Shown here piece after piece: positions 33,908 through 43,928 of a stretch of 64,000 nucleotides of DNA (within the stretch, counting starts at the first letter, position 1; each line of letters begins with the position of its first letter). Below the pieces are notes generated by a model. That model searched no databases, was not told the DNA's origin, and was given only the letters and a program-made list of their open reading frames with translations. Both the position numbers and the translations under genes were made by a program. Source of the stretch: Pseudoalteromonas xiamenensis (GTDB taxonomy: Bacteria > Pseudomonadota > Gammaproteobacteria > Enterobacterales > Alteromonadaceae); assembly GCF_030994125.1 (NCBI RefSeq), contig NZ_CP099917.1, positions 3,580,001-3,644,000 on the forward strand. The letters run 5' to 3'.

Positions 33908-36247
33908 TTGACACAAGTTGTAATCGAAGGGTTCGTGTTATCGAGGCAAACAGTCACAACAAACGGTAAAACGTATGTTGTGCTGTGGCTCAATTCATCG
34001 CAAGGGCCAATAAAAGTTATTTCAGAACCACAGCAGGCGGTGCTGTTTATCCTAAACAAGCATGTTGAACGAGCACAGCGAATTCTACAGACCAATAGAA
34101 TTGAGAGTACTTTTCGGCCGTTAAACCTAAAGCACTTCAATGGCGAGTCTGTATCAGCTTGTTACTTTGACGCTCTAAATGAATTTTACGCAGCTCGAGC
34201 GTTGTTAGAAGAATCATTGCCAATTTATGAAGATGACGTTCGTGTAGCAGATCGATTTCTAATGGAACGGTTTGTCAAAGGCGGAGTTTGGGCCGCGGGT
34301 GAAATGACGGTTAAACACGGTTACATAGAAATCCGTAACGCTAGAGTTAAGCCTAATGAACGTTATGTGCCCAAACTTTCCGTTGTTTCTTTAGACATTG
34401 AGTGCAGTATGAGTGGCGTCCTTTATTGCGTTGGTTTGAAAGGAGAGTTCGGTAACAAGGTTATCATGATTGGAGACAGTCCTGATGATGCTGTAGATGG
34501 TGAACTTGAATGGGTAAAAGATGAGATTGCGCTTTTTGAACGGTTTAATTGGTTCTTTCAGCAACATGACCCCGACATTGTCATCGGCTGGAACGTAATC
34601 GAATTCGATTTTAGAGTGTTAAAAGAGCGTGCCGATGCACTTGGCATCGTTCTCACTATTGGTCGTAACAATGAACCTTTGTATCTACAGCAAGGCCAAT
34701 TTGTCAAACTGACGATGCCTGGTCGTGTCGTGTTAGATGGTATTGATACACTCAAAAACGCAACTTACCAATTTGAAAGCTTCAAACTCAATCGAGTCGC
34801 CGGAGAAGTTCTGGGTGAAAATAAGTTAATCAGCCATGACGATCGGATGGAAGAAATTAATCGCTTATTCAAAGAAGATAAGCAGGCTCTCGCACTATAT
34901 AACCTTCAAGACTGTGATTTGGTGTTAAAAATCTTTAACAAGCTACACCTTCTCGAATTTGCCATTCGCCGAGTGCAGCTTACAGGGCTGGAACTAGAAC
35001 GAAAAGGCGGTTCGGTTGCTGCGTTTACTAATCTATATTTACCGCTGTTACATCGAAGCGGTTACATTGCGCCAAATTTAGGTGAGCATGGAATCAGCTT
35101 CGACAGCCCCGGAGGCTACGTTATGGACTCAAAGCCGGGTTTATATCAGAATGTAATTGTGCTCGATTTTAAAAGCCTTTACCCGTCCATTATCCGTACC
35201 TTTTTGATTGATCCTTTGGGTCTTATATTGGGATTAGCTAACGATAATTCTGAAGATACAATCGAGGGTTTTAACCAAGCCCAATTTTCCCGGATTGATC
35301 ATCATTTACCGAGCCTTGTGGCGACATTAGGTGAGGCTCGAGAAAAAGCAAAAAGCGAAAAAGACGCACAACTGTCGCAGGCTATCAAAATTATCATGAA
35401 CAGTCTTTATGGTGTGCTTGGATCGAAAGGCTGTCGTTTCTATGACCCCAGACTCTCTAGCTCGATTACTTTGCGAGGGCATGAAATCATGCAGCAGACT
35501 CGACATTGGATTGAAGAAATGGGATACGAAGTAATTTATGGCGATACGGATAGTACATTTGTAAACCTTTCTGGACACTTAGAGCATCAAGATTGTGTCA
35601 GGATTGGCGAAGGAATTGTTGAAAAAATAAACCATAATTGGCGATGCGAACTTCAACAACGACACAGACTAGAGAGTCATTTAGAGCTTGAGTTTGAAGT
35701 ACATTATCAGCCTTTTTTTATGCCAACAATTCGGCACCTCGCGACGGGCAGTAAGAAACGTTACGTCGGAAAAGTCGCAGGAAGTAGTGATAAAGGCTTG
35801 GTTTTCAAAGGTATGGAGACGGTACGAAGTGACTGGACAAAGTTAGCTCACTTATTCCAACAAGAACTCTTTGTTTCACTATTTGAAACAAAGATGCTTG
35901 CAGATATTTATTTACGTTACAAAAATAAATTAACAGCAGGGGAGTTTGATGAACTATTAATTTACAAAAAGAGGATGCAACAATCACTAGAACTTTACAC
36001 AAAAAATATACCTCCTCACATTAAAGCGCTTAAGCAAGCAATCGCAAATGGCGAAATCTCAATTCCAAAACCAGGGTTTATGGTCGAATATGTTCAAACT
36101 GTGCAAGGTCCTAGACTTTTTCCTTCATTAATATCAATAGATTACACTTACTACATAGAAAAGCAGCTGAACCCTATTTTTGACATGGTTAAAGCGTTTG
36201 ACCTTTCTTCGACCTCTGTGGAAGCCCAACAAGTACTCAGCTTTTAA
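33908..36247 (+). CDS. polB: DNA polymerase II (family B)
   Basis: A 779-residue family B polymerase (E. coli Pol II is 783). The 3'-5' exonuclease motifs are SLDIECS (about 161-167), GWNVIEFDFR and YNLQDCDLVL. Polymerase motifs are DFKSLYPSIIR (about 419), KIIMNSLYGVLGSKG and YGDTDST (about 543-549), so both activities look intact. It performs damage-tolerant synthesis and replication restart. The start is TTG at 33908, supported by GGTGGTGAAG upstream and by alignment of MTQVVIEGFVLSR with the E. coli N-terminus MAQAGFILTR. It is divergent from dinG with a shared LexA box. Confidence 0.93.
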   Translation: MTQVVIEGFVLSRQTVTTNGKTYVVLWLNSSQGPIKVISEPQQAVLFILNKHVERAQRILQTNRIESTFRPLNLKHFNGESVSACYFDALNEFYAARALLEESLPIYEDDVRVADRFLMERFVKGGVWAAGEMTVKHGYIEIRNARVKPNERYVPKLSVVSLDIECSMSGVLYCVGLKGEFGNKVIMIGDSPDDAVDGELEWVKDEIALFERFNWFFQQHDPDIVIGWNVIEFDFRVLKERADALGIVLTIGRNNEPLYLQQGQFVKLTMPGRVVLDGIDTLKNATYQFESFKLNRVAGEVLGENKLISHDDRMEEINRLFKEDKQALALYNLQDCDLVLKIFNKLHLLEFAIRRVQLTGLELERKGGSVAAFTNLYLPLLHRSGYIAPNLGEHGISFDSPGGYVMDSKPGLYQNVIVLDFKSLYPSIIRTFLIDPLGLILGLANDNSEDTIEGFNQAQFSRIDHHLPSLVATLGEAREKAKSEKDAQLSQAIKIIMNSLYGVLGSKGCRFYDPRLSSSITLRGHEIMQQTRHWIEEMGYEVIYGDTDSTFVNLSGHLEHQDCVRIGEGIVEKINHNWRCELQQRHRLESHLELEFEVHYQPFFMPTIRHLATGSKKRYVGKVAGSSDKGLVFKGMETVRSDWTKLAHLFQQELFVSLFETKMLADIYLRYKNKLTAGEFDELLIYKKRMQQSLELYTKNIPPHIKALKQAIANGEISIPKPGFMVEYVQTVQGPRLFPSLISIDYTYYIEKQLNPIFDMVKAFDLSSTSVEAQQVLSF

Positions 36248-36345
36248 TCGTTAATAACTTTCTGATTCATTGACAATATTTCTCATTTGTTTCCAAAATG
36301 AAAACTGCCACTTTGTGCATGTTGCAAATATATAACTAAATAGTG

Positions 36346-36375
36346 TTGACCTGATGTTGTTAATTTGTTTAGTAT
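36346..36375 (+). promoter_or_regulatory. Candidate promoter for TonB receptor 4
   Basis: TTGACC (36346-36351), 18-base spacer, TAGTAT (36370-36375). The same -10 with TTGACT at -35 recurs before the following lipoprotein gene and before paralogous receptor 5. Confidence 0.6.
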
Positions 36376-36467
36376 TTCGTTTGTCTGGTTTCTATTGTGT
36401 AAGCAATAGGTACTAACAAAGCTAAATATTATTAAAAAACCACAGCTAGTGGCCCAGGGAGAAATAA

Positions 36468-39302
36468 ATGTTAAACAATAAAATTACAAAAGCAGTTCGC
36501 TTAGCGATCGCTTTTGGTGCGGCTTCTACCGCAATGGTATCTGCAAGTGCTGCAGCACAAGGTGCCGAAGAAGAAAAGGTAGAGCGTATTGAAGTAACAG
36601 GTTCTGCAATCAAACGTACTGATTTAGAAGGTTCACTACCAGTTCAAGTTATCGGTGCAGCTGACATTGCAAAAACTGGTGTTACTAACGTAACTGATCT
36701 AATCCAACAACTTCCTGCAATGCAAGGTTTCACTACATCTGCTGATTCAGTAGGTGGCGGTGGTGGTGGTATCTCTACTGCTTCAATCCACGATATCGGT
36801 GAATCTTACACGCTTGTACTACTAAACGGTCGCCGTATTGCACCTGCAACGTCAGGCGGTACTGTTAACCTTAACGTAATCCCTGTTTCTGCTATCAAGC
36901 AAGTTGAGGTTCTAACGGATGGTGCATCTGCACTTTACGGTTCTGACGCTATTGCTGGTGTTGTTAACTTCATTCTTAAAGACAACGTTGATGTAACGAC
37001 TATCTCAGCTCGTTACGACCGTCCACAAGAAGACGGTGGTTCTACGTTAACTTTCAACGTGTCTACTGGTTTTGGTGATTTAGACCGTGACGGTTTCTCT
37101 TTAACTGCTGCATTCACTCATGAAGACCAAGAGCAATTAAAAGCAAAACAACGTAAATTTGGTCAAACTGGTATCCTAAGCTTTGAACACCCAGATTTTG
37201 CTGACCCACTTTATTTCTTCAACGGTTCAGGTAACGCTATTCCAGGTAACGCGCGTATCCGTTACCAAACACGTAACGCTGCTGGTGAGCTAGTTTCAAC
37301 TCAAACTACTTACAACCCATATGCAAACAAAACGGGTGCTTGTGCACAAGACACATCTGCAATCGGTGCTGCATGTTGGTTTGACTACACGTCTACAATC
37401 GAACTAGTACCTGAAAACAAATTGGACAGCGTTGTACTAAACGGTTTGTTCAACGTTGCTGACGACGTAACTGGTTTTGCTACTGCAATGTACACAAAAA
37501 CAGCAATGACAGCGCGTATTGCTCCGTACCCAACAGGTTTCTTCAACCTTGATATGAGCTCTGATCTTGTTAAGAATGAAGTTCTTGCTAACCTACCATC
37601 AGGTATGACTGCAGAAGAAATCGCGTCTATTGACCGTGTTCAGGCTCAATGGCGTTCACTTCCTGCTGGTAACCGTACAACTGAGTACGAAACAACTGCG
37701 ACACATATCGTAGCAGGTCTTCGTGGTCTAACTGGCGAAATCGATTGGGAAGGTGCGTTCACGTACTCTGTGAGCGATCAAGATCAAAACTACCCAACAG
37801 GTTGGTTATTACTTGACGAGTTCTTAGACGTTATCGGTACTGGTGCGGTTAACGTATTTGTTCCTAACGAAGAACTTGACGATGCAAGCCGTCAAGCGCT
37901 AGCTCCAGCTATCTACCACGGTAACTGGGAAAATACAAAGATCACGATGAAAGGCGCGGATTTCAAAGGTTCAATGCCAGTATTTGATCTTCCAGGTGGT
38001 CTTGCTTACGTAGCTGCTGGTGTTGATTACCGTGATTACACGTATGAAAACTCACTATCTGAAGCAAACCAAGAAGCTAGACTACTATTCTTAGAAGCTG
38101 GTACTTCATACGATCTGCAACGTTCACAAATGGGTATCTTCGCAGAACTTGATATGCCAGTTATCGATGACGTAACAGTGAACATCGCTGGTCGTTACGA
38201 TGATTTCTCAGGCGTAGATGCTGCTCAAGTTGGTAACTACACTGGTGAAGTTGGTGAAATCAGTAAAGGTGACAGCGACTTCACATACAAGTTGAGTGCT
38301 CGTTGGCAGGCAACTGAAGACCTATTACTACGTGCTTCATACGGTACAGGCTTCAAAGCACCTTCACTACTTGCAATCGCACGTCCACAAGTTGATTTCG
38401 GTGTAACAAGTGGTAACTATGTATGTCCATTCAGCCCATCAGACGCGCTATATCAAGCATGTCCTGATAAGCAAGGTGGCCGCGTACAGTACGGTGTATA
38501 CCAAAAAGGTAACACAAACCTGAAATTCGAAACGTCTAAGCAATCAACTGTTGGTATCGTTTTCGCGCCATCTACTGGCTTCGGTATCACACTTGATTAC
38601 TGGCAAGTAGAAATGGAAGATCGCGTTACTCAGTTAACTGAAGACCAAATCTTCGCAGATCCAGTTCGTTACCGCGAACTATTTACTACACGTACAAATG
38701 CTGCAACGGGTGACCAAGAATTGGCTATCATCCAATCTTCAGCTAACGTAGGTAGTGCAAAATACTCAGGTGTTGACTGGAGTGTTGATTTGACTAACGA
38801 CCTATCGTTCGGTCAATTGAAGACTCGTTGGTCTGGTACTTACACAATCGAAAGTACATATACTCGTCCAGGTACAACTGACGACTGGATCACTAGCTTA
38901 GGCCGTTTTGGTGACGACCAAGAAGTTACATTCCGTTTGACTCAACAAATTTCTTCTACGTTGAGCCACGGTGACTTCGCTCACACTGTACGTCTAAACT
39001 ATAAGTCTGGCTACCAAGACCAATTCCAATCAGCTGATGACTGTGCGGTTTCATTGGTTGACGCGTTTGGTGACTGTGTAAGCGTACAACTACGTGTACC
39101 TTCTTACACGCTAATGGATTATCAAACAGTTTATAACTTCGACGATAACACAACAGTTACGTTCGGTATTAACAACCTGTTAGATAAGCAACCGCCAATG
39201 TCACTACGTACAGGTGGTGCTGGTCACCAAGTTGGTTTCGACCCACGTTATGCTGATGTATACGGTCGTACATTCTACCTACAAGCTGATTACAGATTCT
39301 AA
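36468..39302 (+). CDS. TonB-dependent outer-membrane receptor 4
   Basis: A 944-residue receptor. Signal peptide about residues 1-31 (ending ASAAAQG), TonB-box-like VERIEVTGSAI, plug with VTDLIQQLPAMQGF, a Gly-rich stretch, VLLNGRRIAP and DGASALYGSDAIAGVVNFIL, and a barrel ending in ADYRF. It is paralogous to receptor 5, sharing the MLNNxxxKAVRLA start, plug motifs and barrel blocks such as FRASYGTGFKA or LRASYGTGFKA. The ribosome site is AGGGAGA, as in receptor 5. Codon use is strongly biased to common codons, suggesting high expression. A terminator follows, then a small lipoprotein gene about 500 bases on. The ligand is unknown. Confidence 0.93.
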   Translation: MLNNKITKAVRLAIAFGAASTAMVSASAAAQGAEEEKVERIEVTGSAIKRTDLEGSLPVQVIGAADIAKTGVTNVTDLIQQLPAMQGFTTSADSVGGGGGGISTASIHDIGESYTLVLLNGRRIAPATSGGTVNLNVIPVSAIKQVEVLTDGASALYGSDAIAGVVNFILKDNVDVTTISARYDRPQEDGGSTLTFNVSTGFGDLDRDGFSLTAAFTHEDQEQLKAKQRKFGQTGILSFEHPDFADPLYFFNGSGNAIPGNARIRYQTRNAAGELVSTQTTYNPYANKTGACAQDTSAIGAACWFDYTSTIELVPENKLDSVVLNGLFNVADDVTGFATAMYTKTAMTARIAPYPTGFFNLDMSSDLVKNEVLANLPSGMTAEEIASIDRVQAQWRSLPAGNRTTEYETTATHIVAGLRGLTGEIDWEGAFTYSVSDQDQNYPTGWLLLDEFLDVIGTGAVNVFVPNEELDDASRQALAPAIYHGNWENTKITMKGADFKGSMPVFDLPGGLAYVAAGVDYRDYTYENSLSEANQEARLLFLEAGTSYDLQRSQMGIFAELDMPVIDDVTVNIAGRYDDFSGVDAAQVGNYTGEVGEISKGDSDFTYKLSARWQATEDLLLRASYGTGFKAPSLLAIARPQVDFGVTSGNYVCPFSPSDALYQACPDKQGGRVQYGVYQKGNTNLKFETSKQSTVGIVFAPSTGFGITLDYWQVEMEDRVTQLTEDQIFADPVRYRELFTTRTNAATGDQELAIIQSSANVGSAKYSGVDWSVDLTNDLSFGQLKTRWSGTYTIESTYTRPGTTDDWITSLGRFGDDQEVTFRLTQQISSTLSHGDFAHTVRLNYKSGYQDQFQSADDCAVSLVDAFGDCVSVQLRVPSYTLMDYQTVYNFDDNTTVTFGINNLLDKQPPMSLRTGGAGHQVGFDPRYADVYGRTFYLQADYRF

Positions 39303-39325
39303 TCACTTGAGTTAGAAGTTTACCG

Positions 39326-39353
39326 AAAAGGGCCAGCAAAGCTGGCCTTTTTT
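39326..39353 (+). terminator. Intrinsic terminator after receptor 4
   Basis: GGCCAGC / GCTGGCC (7 bp), AAA loop, then six T. Confidence 0.92.
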
Positions 39354-39670
39354 ATTGTTTAGGCTTTATCGCTGAGTTGCATTTTACTTAGCTACCCCTC
39401 TTGAGGGAATCCCTGCCTGAAATACAACAATGACAACTTGTTTCAATTCGATAGCCTGAACTCTATGTAATAGAAGGGCTCTCTGTTGAGATAACTAAAG
39501 TGAATATTGAAGCAATAACAGTCAGTTTCTAGCCGAAATAGGCTGGTTGTTCAAATATAAATATCGTTAACGGTCTGCTCTTCTAAAATGTTAAGCATAA
39601 TCTCGTGATCGCGAAAATTTAGACGATTTTTGTACTAATTTTAGCGCGTACCTTTATTGGTTAACTTTTG
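39354..39670. other. Gene-free stretch between receptor 4 and lipoprotein 1
   Basis: About 320 bases without a plausible reading frame, repeat or operator beyond the promoter that follows. Nothing else recognised. Confidence 0.4.
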
Positions 39671-39698
39671 TTGACTTTCTGTTTCACTGGCGTAGTAT
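39671..39698 (+). promoter_or_regulatory. Candidate promoter for lipoprotein 1
   Basis: TTGACT (39671-39676), 16-base spacer, TAGTAT (39693-39698). It implies a leader of about 95 bases and independent transcription from receptor 4. Confidence 0.55.
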
Positions 39699-39800
39699 GA
39701 ATTTGTTGCTAATTTTGGAATTGGTAATGTTTAGGGATTGCAAGGCCGACATTTTTAACTCAGGTCTTGAGTGAAATGAATACAAGTAAGGATAAAAATA

Positions 39801-40061
39801 ATGAAATTGAAAACTTTGTTCACTGCTCTAAGTTTGTGTGCTTTAGCGGGTTGTGCGTCCACAGAGTCGGCACAATCTGAAGTAGAAGGCAAAGAAGCCA
39901 ATACGCAGATGGCTGATAACGATGTTGTTTGTGAGTCACGTGCCTCAGTCGGTTCTCACATGAAAAAGCGAGTTTGTAAGACACGAGCTCAGATGAAAAA
40001 GGACGAGGAGGAAGCTGCTCGTTATATGAAAAGTGAACGCCGGACAGTCAACGGTAATTAA
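39801..40061 (+). CDS. Small lipoprotein 1 with a paired-cysteine motif
   Basis: An 86-residue protein with a lipoprotein signal peptide: MKLKTLF, a hydrophobic core and lipobox LAGC, giving a mature N-terminal Cys at 18. The mature part is short, polar and charged, with a motif CESRASVGSHMKKRVCKTRA in which two cysteines flank a G-S-H/M-x-x-R-V segment; these could form a disulfide. Similar short Cys-x(n)-GSR-x-C-x-T proteins are widespread in proteobacteria without known function. It is paralogous to lipoprotein 2 (43929), and each follows a member of the same TonB-receptor pair, suggesting a receptor accessory role (inference). Confidence 0.8.
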   Translation: MKLKTLFTALSLCALAGCASTESAQSEVEGKEANTQMADNDVVCESRASVGSHMKKRVCKTRAQMKKDEEEAARYMKSERRTVNGN

Positions 40062-40072
40062 TTTGCATTCAA

Positions 40073-40099
40073 AAGAGGGGGCTGAAGCCTCCTTTTTTT
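40073..40099 (+). terminator. Intrinsic terminator after lipoprotein 1
   Basis: GGGGGC / GCCTCC (one G-U pair), TGAA loop, then a run of seven T, 12 bases after the stop. Confidence 0.85.
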
Positions 40100-40911
40100 G
40101 TTGAGAATATTGTGTGGCGTGGTCCTTGTCACTTCATATTGTAAACGTTGGGTTTGCATCTAACCCCAAAACCTACTCAATCCTTCGTCAAATCAGTGAT
40201 CTCATTTCTTTCCATTCAGCGATTGGATTCGTTTAGCACTTTACGTTTCTAGCTATGTGTAGGAAGACGACATCTAATAGAACAGTGTCAAATTGCTACA
40301 CAAACGTCACTCTTGAATAAGCCACATTTGTTAATAAAAAGCTTAGCAGGTACATATTTCATTCTGCGAGATCATTGGTTCTTAAAAGAAGCGACTTTCA
40401 AGGTGTTACACCCACTCATTAAATCGAATTTTGCCTTGCACTCTTCCATTGGTAGGAATAGCGCTTGATCATAATGTATTAATTTTATTGTCTTTATGGC
40501 TGGCTGTTGAGTTTGGTTCGCAAAATTTAATGTGATTGATGATTAGAGGTGTTAGTCCGTGATAAGTACTCTTTGCGTGTAATATTAATGTAAATATAAG
40601 TCATTGGATATAAACAGAACGTGTTACTTCTGAGGGTTGTGTGTACTCAAATTGTTTATATAATAAATTACCTAAATAAGGGGTAAACTAATTTTTTACA
40701 GTAAATAAACCTATGTTAAATTCATATTGTTGATGATTCTGCATGTATCTAAAAGTGGGTCATAATGATCTTGATATGTTAAATAATATGGTTTGTTTCT
40801 TTTTTGTATCCTTGTTAATGGCGTGTGCTTGTTGTTCAAAAGCTGTATTTACAATGGGTTATAAATGAAAAGTTGTTGTGTGTGGGTGATTAATTATATT
40901 TTTTATGGTTG
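40100..40911. other. Long AT-rich intergenic stretch upstream of receptor 5
   Basis: About 800 bases with no credible coding frame, no clear hairpin-terminator and no repeat shared with the rest of the window. A small RNA or remote regulatory sites are possible but not supported by anything visible. Confidence 0.4.
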
Positions 40912-40941
40912 TTGACTGTGGAGTGTGTTCGGGTTTAGTAT
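40912..40941 (+). promoter_or_regulatory. Candidate promoter for TonB receptor 5
   Basis: TTGACT (40912-40917), 18-base spacer, TAGTAT (40936-40941): the same geometry as the receptor 4 promoter, with a leader of roughly 110 bases. Confidence 0.6.
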
Positions 40942-41056
40942 CGGTTTCGCTCGTGAATAAATTAATAAAATTGTTTTTCTTCTAGCTGGGGTAAAACACT
41001 AAGCGGGTTTTAATAATATTTAATTACTATAACGTAATTATTCAGGGAGATAATTA

Positions 41057-43870
41057 ATGTTAAACAACCAAGTATCTAAAGCGGTACGTTTGGCACTTAT
41101 GTTTGGTGCAGCGTCTGCTTCAGTAGCTTCAATGTCAGCATTCGCTGCTGACGAAGCTGAAAAAGTTGAACGTATTGAAGTAACAGGTTCAAGTATCAAA
41201 GGTACGGACCTTGCAGGTGCGCTTCCAATCAGTGTTATCAGTTCAGACGACATCAAAAAAACAGGTGTAGTAAGCGTTCCTGAATTGATTTCTCAAATTC
41301 CATCAATGCAAGGTTTTACTACGCCAGCTAACTCTGTTGGCGGCGGCGGTGCCGGTACTGCGACTGCGAACTTGCGTTCAATCGGTGACGGTTACACGCT
41401 AGTGCTTTTAAATGGTCGTCGTCTAGCTCCATTAGGGTCTGGTAGTTCTGTTGACTTAAACAGTATTCCAATTGCGGCTGTAGAACGCGTTGAAGTATTA
41501 ACTGATGGTGCATCAGCACTATATGGCTCAGATGCAATCGCTGGTGTTATTAACTTCATTCTTAAGAAAGAAGTAAGTGAAACAACAGTTTCAGTTCGCA
41601 CGGATCAACCTCGCGGTGGCGCAGAGTCATATTCTGCAAGCCTTACGACAGGTTTTGGCGATTATGATGCAGATGGTTTTAGCCTTGTTGCATCACTTAG
41701 CTATGACGAGCGTTCTGCACTTAAATCAACAGCGCGTGAATTTGCTAAAACTGGTTTCCTTGAGTTTGAATATGATGGTCAAAACTATTATGACATCAAT
41801 GGTTCTTCAAACGCGATTCCAGCGAACGCGTTCGTTGACTACAAAACGACAGTTGATGGTAAAGAAGTATCTAAGCTAGCTCAGTTAAACCCTTACTTAC
41901 AAAAAAATGGTCAATGCGCTGAACACAATGCGACTTTGAACAGCCCGCTGTGTTCATACGACTTCACTAGTACATTAGAAATTTACCCAGAATATGACCG
42001 TAAGTCTTTCGTTTTACAAGGTGAATTCAAAGTAAACGACGATATTAAAGCGTTTGCATCAGCACTTTATACTGATTACACAACAACGCCACGTATTGCA
42101 CCGAACCCGACTGGTTTTATCAACATTCCACTAGATAGCGTACTTTACACTAACTATGTAAAACCATACTTAACTGAAGAGCAAGCTGCAAACGCAACAC
42201 GATTCCGTGCTACATGGCGCGCACTTCCAGGTGGTAATCGCTCAACTGAATACAATACAGAAACGTACAACACAATTCTTGGATTGGACGGTGTGTTATT
42301 CGATACAATCGACTTTAATACAGCAGTTGTCTATTCAAAAGGAACTCGTACAGCAGACGTTAAAAACGGCTACTTCTACGCGGATAAGTTTGTTGACGCT
42401 ATCAGCAGCGGTCGTGTAAATATCTTCCTTACACCAGAAGAATTTGCTCAAGATCAAGCGAGTATCGATGCATTAGAAGCAGCACAATGGCGTCACAACG
42501 ATAACGTAACAGTGACCGAAAACTTGTCTTTCGATATTCGTGCTTCTCAGCCTATCTTTGAATTACCAGCAGGTGATGCATACATTGGTTACGGTGTTGA
42601 ATACCGCAATAATACTTATTCACTAACTCGTTCAGCAGAAAATGTTGCTGACACGCAGTTCGGTGATGGCGGCGGTGATTTCGATTATGAATTAGAACGC
42701 TCAAGCTACGGCGCTTTCGCTGAACTTCAAATTCCAATTCTTGAGAATTTAAGCATGAATGCGGCACTACGTTATGACAGCATCGGTGGTGTTGAAGATA
42801 ACTTGACTAGTGCTGGTAAAGTAAACGAAGACGAGTCAGACACGACATACAAAGTTAGCTTACGTTACGAAGCAACGGAAGATTTAGTATTCCGTGCCTC
42901 TTATGGTACAGGCTTTAAAGCTGCAACAATGACTGAAATTGCTCGTCCATTATCAGCGTGGGGCGTAACATCAGATAATTACAATTGTCCTGTTCCATCA
43001 AGTGACCCTCGTGCTCAGTACTGTCCACCAGATAATATGCAATATGATGTATATTTACTTGGTAATAAAGATCTGAAGCCAGAGACGTCGAAGCAACACT
43101 CAATTGGTTTTGTCTACTCACCATCGACAGAGTTGTCTCTTGAATTAGACTACTGGAAAGTAGAGATTGAAGACATGGTACAGACGCCGGACGAAGCGTT
43201 TATGTTCCAAAATCGTGAACTGTTTGACAAGTTCTTTGTTGTTAAGCCGGACCGTTCTGACTCTACATCACAAACTCTTGCGCTTGTTCAAGGTTCAATC
43301 AACATCGGTAAGTCTATTACTGCTGGTTATGACTGGAAAGTAACCTACCGTAACGATTTCGATTTAGGTACTCTTAAAACAACGGTTCAAGGTACATACA
43401 TCGATGAGCAAGAATACACCGTTGGTGGCGTACTTCCATTCGAGTGGGCAACGAGCTTAGGCCGTTACGGCGTTGATAATGCGGTTGTATTCCGTAACAT
43501 TATTAATATCCAAAACGTGTTCTCGCACGGTGATTTTTCTCACACACTACGTTGGAAGTATAAATCAGGTTGGACAGACGCTGAGAAATCTGTTGGTGTT
43601 GGTTCTATTGCATTCCCATACTACAACAAAGATGGAAGCCTTGCGTCTACAACAATTCAACGTAGCGTCCCATCACATGCGACGGTTGACTACAAGTTGG
43701 ATTACACGGGTATTGAAAGCGCGACTATCTCTGTTGGTGTGAACAATATCTTTGATAAAGAGCCACCATTGTCACTTGGCGACCCTGCTGGTCACTTAGT
43801 TGGTTATGAAGGCCGTTACTATGACCAATTCTTAAGAACATTCTACGTAAACGCAGAATACACTTTCTAA
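41057..43870 (+). CDS. TonB-dependent outer-membrane receptor 5 (paralogue of receptor 4)
   Basis: A 937-residue receptor. Signal peptide about residues 1-30 (ending AFAADEA), VERIEVTGSSI, plug with SVPELISQIPSMQGF, VLLNGRRLAP and DGASALYGSDAIAGVINFIL, and a barrel ending in NAEYTF. Alignable along its length with receptor 4, including RATWRALPGGNRSTEY against QAQWRSLPAGNRTTEY, so the pair arose by duplication and diverged considerably. AGGGAGA is the ribosome site. It is followed by a terminator and then, 58 bases after the stop, lipoprotein 2. The substrate is unknown. Confidence 0.93.
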   Translation: MLNNQVSKAVRLALMFGAASASVASMSAFAADEAEKVERIEVTGSSIKGTDLAGALPISVISSDDIKKTGVVSVPELISQIPSMQGFTTPANSVGGGGAGTATANLRSIGDGYTLVLLNGRRLAPLGSGSSVDLNSIPIAAVERVEVLTDGASALYGSDAIAGVINFILKKEVSETTVSVRTDQPRGGAESYSASLTTGFGDYDADGFSLVASLSYDERSALKSTAREFAKTGFLEFEYDGQNYYDINGSSNAIPANAFVDYKTTVDGKEVSKLAQLNPYLQKNGQCAEHNATLNSPLCSYDFTSTLEIYPEYDRKSFVLQGEFKVNDDIKAFASALYTDYTTTPRIAPNPTGFINIPLDSVLYTNYVKPYLTEEQAANATRFRATWRALPGGNRSTEYNTETYNTILGLDGVLFDTIDFNTAVVYSKGTRTADVKNGYFYADKFVDAISSGRVNIFLTPEEFAQDQASIDALEAAQWRHNDNVTVTENLSFDIRASQPIFELPAGDAYIGYGVEYRNNTYSLTRSAENVADTQFGDGGGDFDYELERSSYGAFAELQIPILENLSMNAALRYDSIGGVEDNLTSAGKVNEDESDTTYKVSLRYEATEDLVFRASYGTGFKAATMTEIARPLSAWGVTSDNYNCPVPSSDPRAQYCPPDNMQYDVYLLGNKDLKPETSKQHSIGFVYSPSTELSLELDYWKVEIEDMVQTPDEAFMFQNRELFDKFFVVKPDRSDSTSQTLALVQGSINIGKSITAGYDWKVTYRNDFDLGTLKTTVQGTYIDEQEYTVGGVLPFEWATSLGRYGVDNAVVFRNIINIQNVFSHGDFSHTLRWKYKSGWTDAEKSVGVGSIAFPYYNKDGSLASTTIQRSVPSHATVDYKLDYTGIESATISVGVNNIFDKEPPLSLGDPAGHLVGYEGRYYDQFLRTFYVNAEYTF

Positions 43871-43881
43871 GAATTGATTTA

Positions 43882-43911
43882 ATAAATAGGCTGCATTGCA
43901 GCCTATTTTTT
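43882..43911 (+). terminator. Intrinsic terminator between receptor 5 and lipoprotein 2
   Basis: AATAGGCTGC / GCAGCCTATT (10 bp) with a 3-base loop and T run. The next gene's AAGGAG starts a few bases later, so the lipoprotein may be expressed by read-through. Confidence 0.88.
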
Positions 43912-43928
43912 GAAAAGGAGATATTTCG

